Assembly (NCBI RefSeq): GCF_001949125.1
Contig: NZ_MSTI01000104.1
Coordinates: 1 to 31,314, forward strand
DNA length: 31,314 bases
Source: Deinococcus marmoris
GTDB taxonomy: Bacteria > Deinococcota > Deinococci > Deinococcales > Deinococcaceae
Direction: 5' to 3'
This document shows, in pieces, positions 24,547 through 31,314 of this stretch. A program made the position numbers and the translations under genes. A model generated the notes under the pieces. The model was not told where the DNA came from. It was given only the letters and a program-made list of their open reading frames with translations, and did not search any database. The stretch's first letter is position 1. Each line of letters opens with the position of its first letter.

Positions 24547-25557
24547 ATGAGTGATCCCGCCCGCCGCCTGCCCACCCGCGCGTCGATGTCCAGCGCCAGT
24601 GACGGGGTCTTCCGCACCATCATCCTGGCGCTGGCCAGCGTGATCGTGCTGGTGTTCGTGGTCAGCCTGTACCTGCTGGGCAAGGACAGTTGGCCCGCGC
24701 TGCAACGCTTTGGCACCGACTTCTTTACCACGCGCACCTGGAATCCGGTCACGGGCACCTTCGGGGCCGCCGCGATGATCACGGGCACGCTGGTCACCAG
24801 TTTCGTGGCGCTGATCATCAGCGTGCCGCTGGCGATTGCCAGTGCGCTGTTCGTGGCCGAGTACGCGCCGAAATGGCTGGCGAATCCGGTGGGCTACCTG
24901 ATCGAGCTGCTGGCCGCCATTCCCAGCGTGGTGTACGGACTGTGGGCGCTGTTCGTGATCGCCCCGGTGCTGGCACGCTGGCAGATCACCTTCTTTAGCC
25001 CGGAATACCCGGAGCGGCTGGCGCTGTACACCAAATGCGCAGGCATCTGGGCCAACGATCAGACCACCCTGCAATGCTTTTTCGTGCCGTCGTCGGGGGC
25101 GGGGCGCGGGCTGGCGCTGGCGATCATCATTCTGACCGTGATGATCCTGCCGTACACGGCGAGCGTGGCGCGCGACGTGATCCGGCTGGTCCCCGCCGAT
25201 CAGCGCGAGGCGATGTACGCACTGGGCGCAACCAAGTGGGAAGTGATTTCGCGGGCCATTCTGCCGTATGCGCGGGCCGGAATCATGGGCGGCGTGATCC
25301 TGGCGCTGGGCCGCGCGCTGGGCGAGACGCTGGCAGTGGCGATGGTGATCGGGGACAGCCAGGACATCCTGAAAAGCCTGTGGGGCAACGCCAGCACGAT
25401 GGCCTCGGTGATCGCCAACCAGTTTGGCGACGCGCAGGAACTGCTGCACCGCTCCAGCGTGGTGACCCTGGGCTTCATCCTGTTCTTCGTCAGTGTGGCG
25501 GTCAACCTGCTGGCCCGCGTGCTGATCGGGCGGCTGACGCCCAAGGGTGTCAAATGA
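24547..25557 (+). CDS. pstC: Phosphate ABC transporter permease PstC
   Basis: A 336-residue inner-membrane permease. One N-terminal transmembrane helix (about residues 24-45) precedes the BPD_transp_1 core with [27 protein letters not shown]. The coupling loop is [25 protein letters not shown], and [16 protein letters not shown] is a Pst hallmark. An extra segment of about 30 residues (around 150-185) between membrane helices holds two Cys 15 residues apart and is longer than I expect for the family. The start is ATG 24547 with a modest GAGA upstream. Its stop overlaps pstA (ATGA). Confidence 0.93.
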   Translation: MSDPARRLPTRASMSSASDGVFRTIILALASVIVLVFVVSLYLLGKDSWPALQRFGTDFFTTRTWNPVTGTFGAAAMITGTLVTSFVALIISVPLAIASALFVAEYAPKWLANPVGYLIELLAAIPSVVYGLWALFVIAPVLARWQITFFSPEYPERLALYTKCAGIWANDQTTLQCFFVPSSGAGRGLALAIIILTVMILPYTASVARDVIRLVPADQREAMYALGATKWEVISRAILPYARAGIMGGVILALGRALGETLAVAMVIGDSQDILKSLWGNASTMASVIANQFGDAQELLHRSSVVTLGFILFFVSVAVNLLARVLIGRLTPKGVK

Positions 25558-26420
25558 TGGGCGTCGCCACTTCTGCCCGCCCGAAGGCCAGGACCGGCCT
25601 CAGCACCGCGCGAAAGGCGCAGAACATGGTCATGGGCGGCCTGATCCTGCTGGCCACCCTGCTGGTGGTTGCGCCACTGATCCTGATCTTCGTGTACCTG
25701 ATCCGCGAGGGAATCGGCGCAGTCAACCTGGACTTCTTTACCAAGGTGCCTGCCCCCGAAGGCGAGACGGGCGGCGGCCTGCTGAACGCCATCACCGGAA
25801 GTCTGATCATGCTGGCGATGGCCTCGGTGTTCGGCGTGCTGATCGGGCTGGCGGGGGGCATCTTTCTGGCCGAGTACCCGCGCCATCCGCTGATGCCCGG
25901 CATTCGCCTCGTCAGCGACGTGCTGGCGGGCATCCCGGCCATCGTGATGGGACTGGTGGCCTACGGCCTGATCGTGCTGAACTTCGGCTTCTCGGGCTTT
26001 GCCGGGGCGCTGGCGCTGGGCTTCCTGATGATCCCGATTGTCGTGCGGACCACCGAGGAAGTGCTGAAACTGGTCCCGCAGACCGTACGCGAGGCGGGCC
26101 TGAGTCTGGGCCTGCCGCAGTGGCTGGTCACACTGAAGATCGTGCTGCCCGCCGCTGCCGGGGGAATCATTACCGGCGTGATGCTGGCGCTGGCGCGGGT
26201 GGCAGGCGAGGCGGCCCCGCTGATCTTCACAGCGTTCGGCAACCCCAATATCAACTTTGATCCCAGCAAACCCATGAGCGCCCTGCCGCTGGAAATCTAC
26301 CGGGGCGCAACGAGTGCCTATGACGAGAACCAGCGCATGGCCAAAGCTGGAGCGCTGCTGCTGATCGTGCTGATTTTCGTGACCAGTCTGCTGGCCCGGC
26401 GGTTCAGTAGGAAGGTCTAA
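25554..26420 (+). CDS. pstA: Phosphate ABC transporter permease PstA
   Basis: A 288-residue partner permease. A transmembrane helix at about residues 24-50 is followed by [34 protein letters not shown], where the core begins. [25 protein letters not shown] and the EAA loop [21 protein letters not shown] follow, then [12 protein letters not shown] near the end. The frame is open far upstream, but ATG 25554 (or the adjacent ATG 25557), overlapping the pstC stop, is the clear start. Its TAA lies inside the left arm of a long inverted repeat. Confidence 0.93.
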   Translation: MMGVATSARPKARTGLSTARKAQNMVMGGLILLATLLVVAPLILIFVYLIREGIGAVNLDFFTKVPAPEGETGGGLLNAITGSLIMLAMASVFGVLIGLAGGIFLAEYPRHPLMPGIRLVSDVLAGIPAIVMGLVAYGLIVLNFGFSGFAGALALGFLMIPIVVRTTEEVLKLVPQTVREAGLSLGLPQWLVTLKIVLPAAAGGIITGVMLALARVAGEAAPLIFTAFGNPNINFDPSKPMSALPLEIYRGATSAYDENQRMAKAGALLLIVLIFVTSLLARRFSRKV

Positions 26421-26514
26421 GGGTCAAGAGTCGAAGGGTCTAAGAAAGAAACAAGACCCGACGACGCGCTCTTTCTCTTTGCCTTAGACCCTCAGACCTT
26501 TAGACCCTTAGACC
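26414..26514 (+). repeat. Long imperfect inverted repeat between pstA and pstB
   Basis: Arms 26414-26444 and 26483-26514 are nearly perfect reverse complements (about 31 and 32 bases) built from repeated GGTCTAAG/AGGGTC units, with a 38-base loop. The left arm includes the pstA stop codon and the right arm ends about 7 bases before the pstB ribosome site. On mRNA this would form a long hairpin suited to tuning pstB expression or protecting the upstream message. Confidence 0.8.
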
Positions 26515-26530
26515 ACTCCAAAGGAGCCAC

Positions 26531-27289
26531 ATGACCCCCATTCTCAGCGCCAAGAACGTCAATATCTTCTACGGTGACAAGCAGGCCGTGCAGAACGTGA
26601 ATCTGGACGTGCAGCCCGGCACCGTCAACGCCTTGATCGGCCCCAGCGGCTGCGGCAAGACCACTTTCCTGCGGGCCATTAACCGGATGCATGACCTGAC
26701 ACCCGGCGCGCGGGTCAGCGGGCAGATTCTGCTGGACGGCGAGAACATCTACGCGTCCGGGGTAGACCCCGTCGCCATGCGCCGCCGCGTGGGCATGGTG
26801 TTTCAGAAACCCAATCCCTTTCCCACCATGAGCGTGTTCGACAACGTGGTGGCGGGCCTCAAGCTGGCCGGAATGCGGAACAGGGACCAGTTGATGGCCG
26901 TGGCCGAGCGCAGCCTCAAGGGCGCGGCGCTGTGGGAGGAGGTCCGCGAGCGCCTGAACACCCCGGCCACCGGGCTTTCGGGCGGACAGCAGCAGCGGCT
27001 GTGCATCGCCCGCGCGCTGGCAGTGGACCCCGAGATTCTCTTGATGGACGAGCCGACCAGCGCCCTCGATCCGTCCAGCACGGCCAAGATCGAGGAACTG
27101 ATGACCGATCTGAAAAAGGTCACCACCATCATCATCGTGACCCACAACATGCACCAGGCGGCGCGGGTCAGCGACACCACCTCGTTTTTTCTGGTGGGCG
27201 ATCTGGTGGAACACGGCCCCACCGATCAACTGTTCCAGTCGCCGCGCGACGAACGCACCGAGGCGTATGTGACCGGGCGCTTTGGCTGA
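26531..27289 (+). CDS. pstB: Phosphate ABC transporter ATP-binding protein PstB
   Basis: A 252-residue ATPase, the usual PstB length. Walker [10 protein letters not shown] (37-45), Q-loop FQKPNPFP (diagnostic of PstB), signature LSGGQQQRL, Walker [14 protein letters not shown] and switch His in VTHNM are all intact. The C-terminal [13 protein letters not shown] matches the family. The start is ATG 26531 with AAAGGAG 5 bases upstream. It energises PstCA and, with PhoU, helps signal phosphate status. Confidence 0.96.
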   Translation: MTPILSAKNVNIFYGDKQAVQNVNLDVQPGTVNALIGPSGCGKTTFLRAINRMHDLTPGARVSGQILLDGENIYASGVDPVAMRRRVGMVFQKPNPFPTMSVFDNVVAGLKLAGMRNRDQLMAVAERSLKGAALWEEVRERLNTPATGLSGGQQQRLCIARALAVDPEILLMDEPTSALDPSSTAKIEELMTDLKKVTTIIIVTHNMHQAARVSDTTSFFLVGDLVEHGPTDQLFQSPRDERTEAYVTGRFG

Positions 27290-27318
27290 GCGTGAGGGCA
27301 TACGGGGAGGGCGGGGCC

Positions 27319-28047
27319 ATGTCCGGCTTTCTTGACCACCGCATCACGAAGGCGCGCGATACTGGCCGCATGAGTGTGCAACCCTCGTCCCAGCGCCCGA
27401 CTCCGGGCGGCGCGGCCAGCGTGGAACGGGTCACGGCCCGTTTTCTGCGAATGCTGAGCATCACGCTGGAGCAACTGGAGGCCGTGCGCGACGCCGACGC
27501 CCGCTCCGAATTCTCTGGCCTGAGCGCCCGCGCCGGGGTGCTGGAGCAGGAAACCAACGAACTGGAGCGCGAGATTGAGGACGCCTGCCTGAGCGCCTTC
27601 GCCGCGCCGCTGAGCGCCGGGGAACTGGCCTTTCATCTGGTGGTGTTCCGCAGCCTGACCAATCTGGAGCGGGTGGGCGATTACGCGCTGAAGCTGGCCC
27701 GCGATCTGGAACATTTTGCCCCGCGCGCCCGCAGCGCCACCTTGCAGGACGTGCTGCCGCTGGTCCGGTTGCTCTCGCGGATGCTGGAGCGGCTGGCCTA
27801 CGCCTTTGCCGAACGCGACGTGGGGGCGGCGAGAGAAGTCATGCAACTGGACTATGAGCAGGTGGACGCCCTGTACGAGCAGATGCAGCGCGCCAGCTTG
27901 ACCCGTCTGCTGGAGCGCCCCGAGGACACCGAGGTGGCCCTGACCGCCGGGCAGATCGCCCGCAATCTGGAGCGGCTGGGAGACCATCTGGTCAATGTGG
28001 CCGAGCGGCTGGAAGCGCTGGTGCTGGGCCGGGTGGCGGGCCAATGA
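27319..28047 (+). CDS. phoU: Phosphate signalling protein PhoU
   Basis: A 242-residue helical protein with two PhoU repeats. Each carries the metal-binding motif: RSLTNLERVGDYALKLA in the first and RNLERLGDHLVNVAE in the second. It links the Pst importer to the phosphate-sensing histidine kinase and restrains uptake. ATG 27319 has GGAGG 9 bases upstream. ATG 27370 gives 225 residues, closer to the typical length, and is preceded by GATACT, a possible leaderless -10, so either start is tenable. It lies 29 bp after pstB. Confidence 0.88.
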   Translation: MSGFLDHRITKARDTGRMSVQPSSQRPTPGGAASVERVTARFLRMLSITLEQLEAVRDADARSEFSGLSARAGVLEQETNELEREIEDACLSAFAAPLSAGELAFHLVVFRSLTNLERVGDYALKLARDLEHFAPRARSATLQDVLPLVRLLSRMLERLAYAFAERDVGAAREVMQLDYEQVDALYEQMQRASLTRLLERPEDTEVALTAGQIARNLERLGDHLVNVAERLEALVLGRVAGQ

Positions 28048-28622
28048 CCCAGATCGTGACCATCCGCCGTGCGCGCCCTGACGACGCCCCATTCGCCGTT
28101 CCGCTGATTCAGGAGACCATCGGCCACATCGGCTTGGTCCTGACTGGCGCAGCAACTGACGCCGAGGCCGAGGGGGTGATGACGGAGTTCTTCGCGCGTC
28201 CTGGCAACCGCCTCAGCTTTCAGAACGTGTGGATTGCTCAGCGCTCCGGCGAGGCGCTGGGCCTGCTCCTGGGGTACGCAGGGGCCGATTCCGGGGCGCT
28301 GGACGAACCGTTCCGCGAACATTTACGTGGAAGGAATCTGCCCAGCGACTTTCTTTCCGAGGGCTTGCCCGGCGAGTGGTATCTGGACACGCTGGCCGTC
28401 ACGGAGGCGGCACGCGGGCACGGAGTCGGGGCGCGGCTGTTGCAGGAAGCCGCCGCACAAGCCTCGGCAAATGGCCTGGAACGCGTGGGCCTGCTGGTGG
28501 AACACGGCAACCGCGCCGCCCGGCTGTATGAACGTGAGGGCTTCAGCGTCGAGGGAAAGCGGACACTGAGCGGTCACGTTTATGACCACATGATCCGCCC
28601 AGCTCAAAACACCGCTCAGTAG
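28044..28622 (+). CDS. GNAT-family N-acetyltransferase
   Basis: A 192-residue acetyl-CoA-dependent acyltransferase of unknown substrate. The core shows [11 protein letters not shown] at the N-terminus, [23 protein letters not shown] (CoA-binding motif A, about residues 114-136) and [13 protein letters not shown] near the end. The start is ATG 28044, overlapping the phoU stop as ATGA, so it is co-translated with the phosphate operon. The last 7 bases overlap the convergent acylphosphatase gene. Whether it has any role in phosphate physiology is unknown. Confidence 0.88.
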   Translation: MTQIVTIRRARPDDAPFAVPLIQETIGHIGLVLTGAATDAEAEGVMTEFFARPGNRLSFQNVWIAQRSGEALGLLLGYAGADSGALDEPFREHLRGRNLPSDFLSEGLPGEWYLDTLAVTEAARGHGVGARLLQEAAAQASANGLERVGLLVEHGNRAARLYEREGFSVEGKRTLSGHVYDHMIRPAQNTAQ

Positions 28623-28879
28623 ATGTGAAAGTCCTTCAGGCCCGTCTCCTCGCTGGTCTGGGTCTGGACATCACGCACGCGGGCGTGGGGCGGGCCGCGC
28701 CGCAGCCAGTGCAGCAGGCGGTTCAGATCGGCCTCGTGGCCCTCTGCGACGACCTCCACCCGGCCATCGGTCAGGTTCTCGGCGTAACCCTGCAACTTCA
28801 GGTCACGGGCATATCTCTGGACGTACAGGCGGTATCCAACCCCCTGAACGTGGCCAATCACAAGGGCAGTCAGACGCAT
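28616..28879 (-). CDS. acyP: Acylphosphatase
   Basis: An 87-residue cytoplasmic enzyme hydrolysing acyl phosphates. [10 protein letters not shown] (8-17) holds the phosphate-binding loop and catalytic Arg17. [17 protein letters not shown] (31-47) holds Asn35, which orients the water. The frame is open further upstream, but ATG 28879 matches the normal length of about 90 residues and family start. Its last bases overlap the GNAT gene end to end. No terminator was seen between them. Confidence 0.92.
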   Translation of the reverse strand: MRLTALVIGHVQGVGYRLYVQRYARDLKLQGYAENLTDGRVEVVAEGHEADLNRLLHWLRRGPPHARVRDVQTQTSEETGLKDFHIY

Positions 28880-28947
28880 GGGGTCCAGAGTAACGCCCGG
28901 ACGGGGATACAAAGGCCAGCAATCTGACGGTCCGGTGAGGCTGCGGG

Positions 28948-28976
28948 CTGCCAACTCACGCGCTGGCCGTTAGAAT
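28948..28976 (+). promoter_or_regulatory. Promoter of the TamB-like gene
   Basis: CTGCCA (28948-28953), a 17-bp spacer and TAGAAT (28971-28976, 5/6 of consensus) form a good sigma-70-type promoter. Transcription would start at about 28984, exactly at an ATG, as in the leaderless genes common in Deinococcus. Confidence 0.6.
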
Positions 28977-28983
28977 ACCGGCA

Positions 28984-29046
28984 ATGCGCGCGGTCCCGGA
29001 ACAATGCAGGAGCAACAGGACCGGGCGCGGCGTGGGGGGCGCGTGA
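28984..29046 (+). CDS. Possible leaderless leader peptide (20 aa) before the TamB-like gene
   Basis: This ATG sits 8 bases after the TAGAAT box. It opens a 20-codon frame whose TGA overlaps the GTG at 29043 as GTGA. The peptide is basic and resembles nothing I know. It may couple translation into the large downstream gene, or simply be a chance frame. Confidence 0.3.
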   Translation: MRAVPEQCRSNRTGRGVGGA

Positions 29047-31314
29047 CCGACGATCCGGCGGCCCGGCGCGCTCCCACCGAATCAGAACTGAAAAAATCGC
29101 CCCGCACCCCGGCCCGGCGGCGGCGCTGGCCGTGGGCACTGCTGGGCGTGGTGGCCGTGCTGGCGCTGGTAATCGTCTTCTCCCCCACCCTGTTCGGCGG
29201 CTGGCTGCTGGCGCGCTACGGCCCGGACCTGGGCATCAGCGCAGAGCGGGTCAGCGGACCGATCTGGTCCCCCCGGCTGCAAGGCGTGCGCGTGAGACAG
29301 CCCGGCGTGGACGCGCAGGTGGGGCAAGCGGGCGTCACGGTGGAGGCCTTCAACCCCTTCAGCAAAACGCTGCGGCTGGGCGCGAGTGTGCGGGACACCA
29401 CCGTGAACCTGAACGCCGCCGAGCTGATCAAGAGTCTGGAAAAAGCGGGCAAGGGCGATAAGGCGGACGGCAACGGCTGGAACGTCTCGCTGGGAGAGCT
29501 GAGCGTGCAGAACACCCGCCTGAACGTGGACGGCAAGAAGGGCGAGATTCCCGACGCGCAAATCCAGATCAAGCCGCGCCAGGATGGAGGGCTGAGTGTC
29601 ACGGGCCGCACTCCAGAGGGCGAACTGAGCGCCGAGGTGACACTGGGCGAGAACAACGTGATCACCGCCGATCTGGATGCGGACGCGCGGGTCCTCAACT
29701 TTTACTGGCCGGGGGTGACGGCGGGGCGCATCACTGGCAAGTATGTCCTGAACGACGGTCCGGTACGCGGCGATCTCAGGATCAGCAAAGCCGCCGTGCG
29801 CGTGCCGGAGGCGAAGTTCGTGACTGTGACAGGCGTCGGCGGCACCGTCACCCAGCGCGGCGACGACATCGATCTGAAGCTGAGTGGGCAGGGCTGGAAC
29901 GGGCCGCTCACGGCCACCGGCAGCGTGGACTTGAAAGCGAAAAACTGGACCGTCACGGCAGACGCCTCGCCCACCGTCTCCGGGCTGGCGCGGGCGCTGG
30001 GCACCACGGGCGAGGGCGCACTGAACTTGCGCGTCACGGCGGGCGGCTGGCAGGACGTGCAGGTGTCGGCCCAGGCGGGGGGCGCGGGCAAATTGTCGGG
30101 CATCGCCTTCAGCAATGCGCGGGCCAGTTACGCCTTCATGCACGCCGCCGGGGAAAAAGCGCCGCAGAACAATGACCTGACCTTCAGTGCCGACACCCGA
30201 CTGGGCAACTCCTTGCAGAAGCTGAGCGGCACCTGGACCCTGGACCGCTCCGGGCAGGCCGAACTGGTGGGGGCGTTCGGGCAAAAGCCGCTGAACATAC
30301 AGGCCAGCATCGACGCGCAGAACCTGATCACCCTACGCGGGCAGGGGCTGGGCGGCCCACTGTCGGGCACCTTCGCGCTGAAGGGCGAGCGTTTAAATGC
30401 CGTGCTGAATCCCACCTACGGCGCGGCAAAAGCGAAGGTGGCCCTGAGCGGCAAACCCAGCGACCTGCGCGCGATGATCACAGGCGGCACGGCGGGACCG
30501 TTCGCGCTGGCAGGCACGGCGCGGCTGAACAAGCAGGGATTGAAGGCAGACCTGGGAACCGTAAAGCTCGATCTGGACCCGAAATTTCGTGGAGGCTGGA
30601 GCGCCCAGAATCTACAAGGCGCGGGCCTGACCCTGTCCGGCGCGGGGCAACTCGATCTGGAGGGCGGCGACGTGACAGGCAACCTGACGGCGCAGATTCC
30701 AGGCGTGATCAAAACCCTCAGCGGGCCGCTGGACGTGAATTACCTGCGGCAGCGCGGCACCTTTACCTCCGGCCAGCAGGTGCTGCGCTGGAACGGCGAC
30801 TCCTTCCCGATCACGGCGCGCAATCTGGAAATCCTGGGCGGCCTGAAGGTCAGCGGCGACGTGACCGTGACCAACACTCTCAAGGCATTCGGCACGCTGA
30901 CGGCGCGTGGAAACGGCTTTGACCTGACCGTCACCGGACGCGGCACCCGCGCCAGCCTCAGCGGCACAGTGAATGGCGGCGCGGCAAACGGCGTGACCGT
31001 GCTGGCCGACACCAGCCTGAGCGCGCCCTACAACACCACTGCCCGTATCCAGGGAGCGGACATCGGGGGCAACCTCAGCCTGACGGACGCGGGCGGCGTG
31101 CGCTTCGATCTGACCACGGCGGGACAGACCGCGCGGGGCGTGATCGACGAGCAGAACGTGAACGCCAGCGGTCGCGTGAACCTCGCCGCGCTGCGTCCAC
31201 TGGTGAATCTGCCGGACCTTTCCGGCACGCTGGACCTAAATCTGGCCGGGCGGGGCGGCACGGCAGCCGTGAACGCCAGCGTGGCGGGCGCGGACGTGGC
31301 GGGCACATTGACCC
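29043..31314 (+). CDS. tamB: TamB-like translocation/assembly module protein, N-terminal part (runs off window)
   Basis: The reading frame stays open to the end of the window (757 codons) with no stop. A basic cytoplasmic tail ending RRRRW precedes a single membrane anchor (about residues 32-54, WPWALLGVVAVLALVIVF). A very long, Gly/Thr/Asn-rich, beta-strand-repetitive periplasmic region follows, with recurring LxGxGLxGPLSGTFALKG-like blocks, as in the AsmA/TamB (DUF490) superfamily of bridge-like envelope proteins that act in outer-membrane protein or lipid delivery. GTG 29043 is chosen for its overlap with the leader frame; the in-frame ATG 29004 is an alternative. The diagnostic C-terminal domain lies outside the window, so AsmA-like alternatives remain open. 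Confidence 0.75.
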   Translation, partial: MTDDPAARRAPTESELKKSPRTPARRRRWPWALLGVVAVLALVIVFSPTLFGGWLLARYGPDLGISAERVSGPIWSPRLQGVRVRQPGVDAQVGQAGVTVEAFNPFSKTLRLGASVRDTTVNLNAAELIKSLEKAGKGDKADGNGWNVSLGELSVQNTRLNVDGKKGEIPDAQIQIKPRQDGGLSVTGRTPEGELSAEVTLGENNVITADLDADARVLNFYWPGVTAGRITGKYVLNDGPVRGDLRISKAAVRVPEAKFVTVTGVGGTVTQRGDDIDLKLSGQGWNGPLTATGSVDLKAKNWTVTADASPTVSGLARALGTTGEGALNLRVTAGGWQDVQVSAQAGGAGKLSGIAFSNARASYAFMHAAGEKAPQNNDLTFSADTRLGNSLQKLSGTWTLDRSGQAELVGAFGQKPLNIQASIDAQNLITLRGQGLGGPLSGTFALKGERLNAVLNPTYGAAKAKVALSGKPSDLRAMITGGTAGPFALAGTARLNKQGLKADLGTVKLDLDPKFRGGWSAQNLQGAGLTLSGAGQLDLEGGDVTGNLTAQIPGVIKTLSGPLDVNYLRQRGTFTSGQQVLRWNGDSFPITARNLEILGGLKVSGDVTVTNTLKAFGTLTARGNGFDLTVTGRGTRASLSGTVNGGAANGVTVLADTSLSAPYNTTARIQGADIGGNLSLTDAGGVRFDLTTAGQTARGVIDEQNVNASGRVNLAALRPLVNLPDLSGTLDLNLAGRGGTAAVNASVAGADVAGTLT

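Overview
The window looks like chromosome from a high-GC, Deinococcus-like bacterium. The base composition, frequent GTG starts, ATGA/GTGA-coupled operons, TAnnnT -10 boxes very close to start codons, and a TamB-like envelope protein all fit Deinococcota. The genus is an inference; there is no rRNA here to settle it. No tRNA, rRNA, CRISPR or prophage genes were seen.

Layout. (1) 1-315: 3' end of an IS5-type insertion sequence. (2) 350-6035: a candidate sugar-acid/sialic-acid module. A NanR-like GntR/FCD regulator and a family-5 ABC binding protein lie on the minus strand. A divergent periplasmic kelch protein is a clear NanM (N-acetylneuraminate epimerase) relative. Two coupled Gfo/Idh/MocA oxidoreductases follow. 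All three promoters carry the same TCAGATATCTGA-type palindrome, so they form one probable local regulon. The binding protein has lost, or never had, permease partners: the IS end sits about 35 bp after its stop. (3) 6238-19086: a LacI-type regulator with its own operator, a complete SBP5-type ABC importer (binding protein, two permeases, two ATPases), then beta-mannosidase, KDPG aldolase, KDG kinase and mannonate dehydratase. Together these suggest import of a mannose-containing oligosaccharide, intracellular cleavage, and funnelling of mannonate through KDG and KDPG to pyruvate and glyceraldehyde-3-phosphate. The step that would supply mannonate is not encoded here. (4) 19273-23074, minus strand: ATPase and two permeases of a nucleoside (BmpA/Nup-type) ABC importer, with a roughly 180-bp palindromic MITE-like element between the ATPase and first permease genes. 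(5) 23210-28047: a full pstSCAB-phoU phosphate operon with four exact 11-bp-spaced CTGAC repeats (Pho box) before pstS, a second two-repeat box before pstC, a terminator after pstS and a long hairpin between pstA and pstB. (6) 28044-31314: a GNAT acetyltransferase, a convergent acylphosphatase, and the 5' part of a TamB-like protein that runs off the window.

Regions 2 and 3 are the most interesting. They are adjacent, separately controlled catabolic modules that could together serve complex-glycan use, yet the canonical sialate aldolase, hexuronate isomerase and mannonate oxidoreductase are absent. Region 5 shows layered control of one operon that can be read directly from the DNA.
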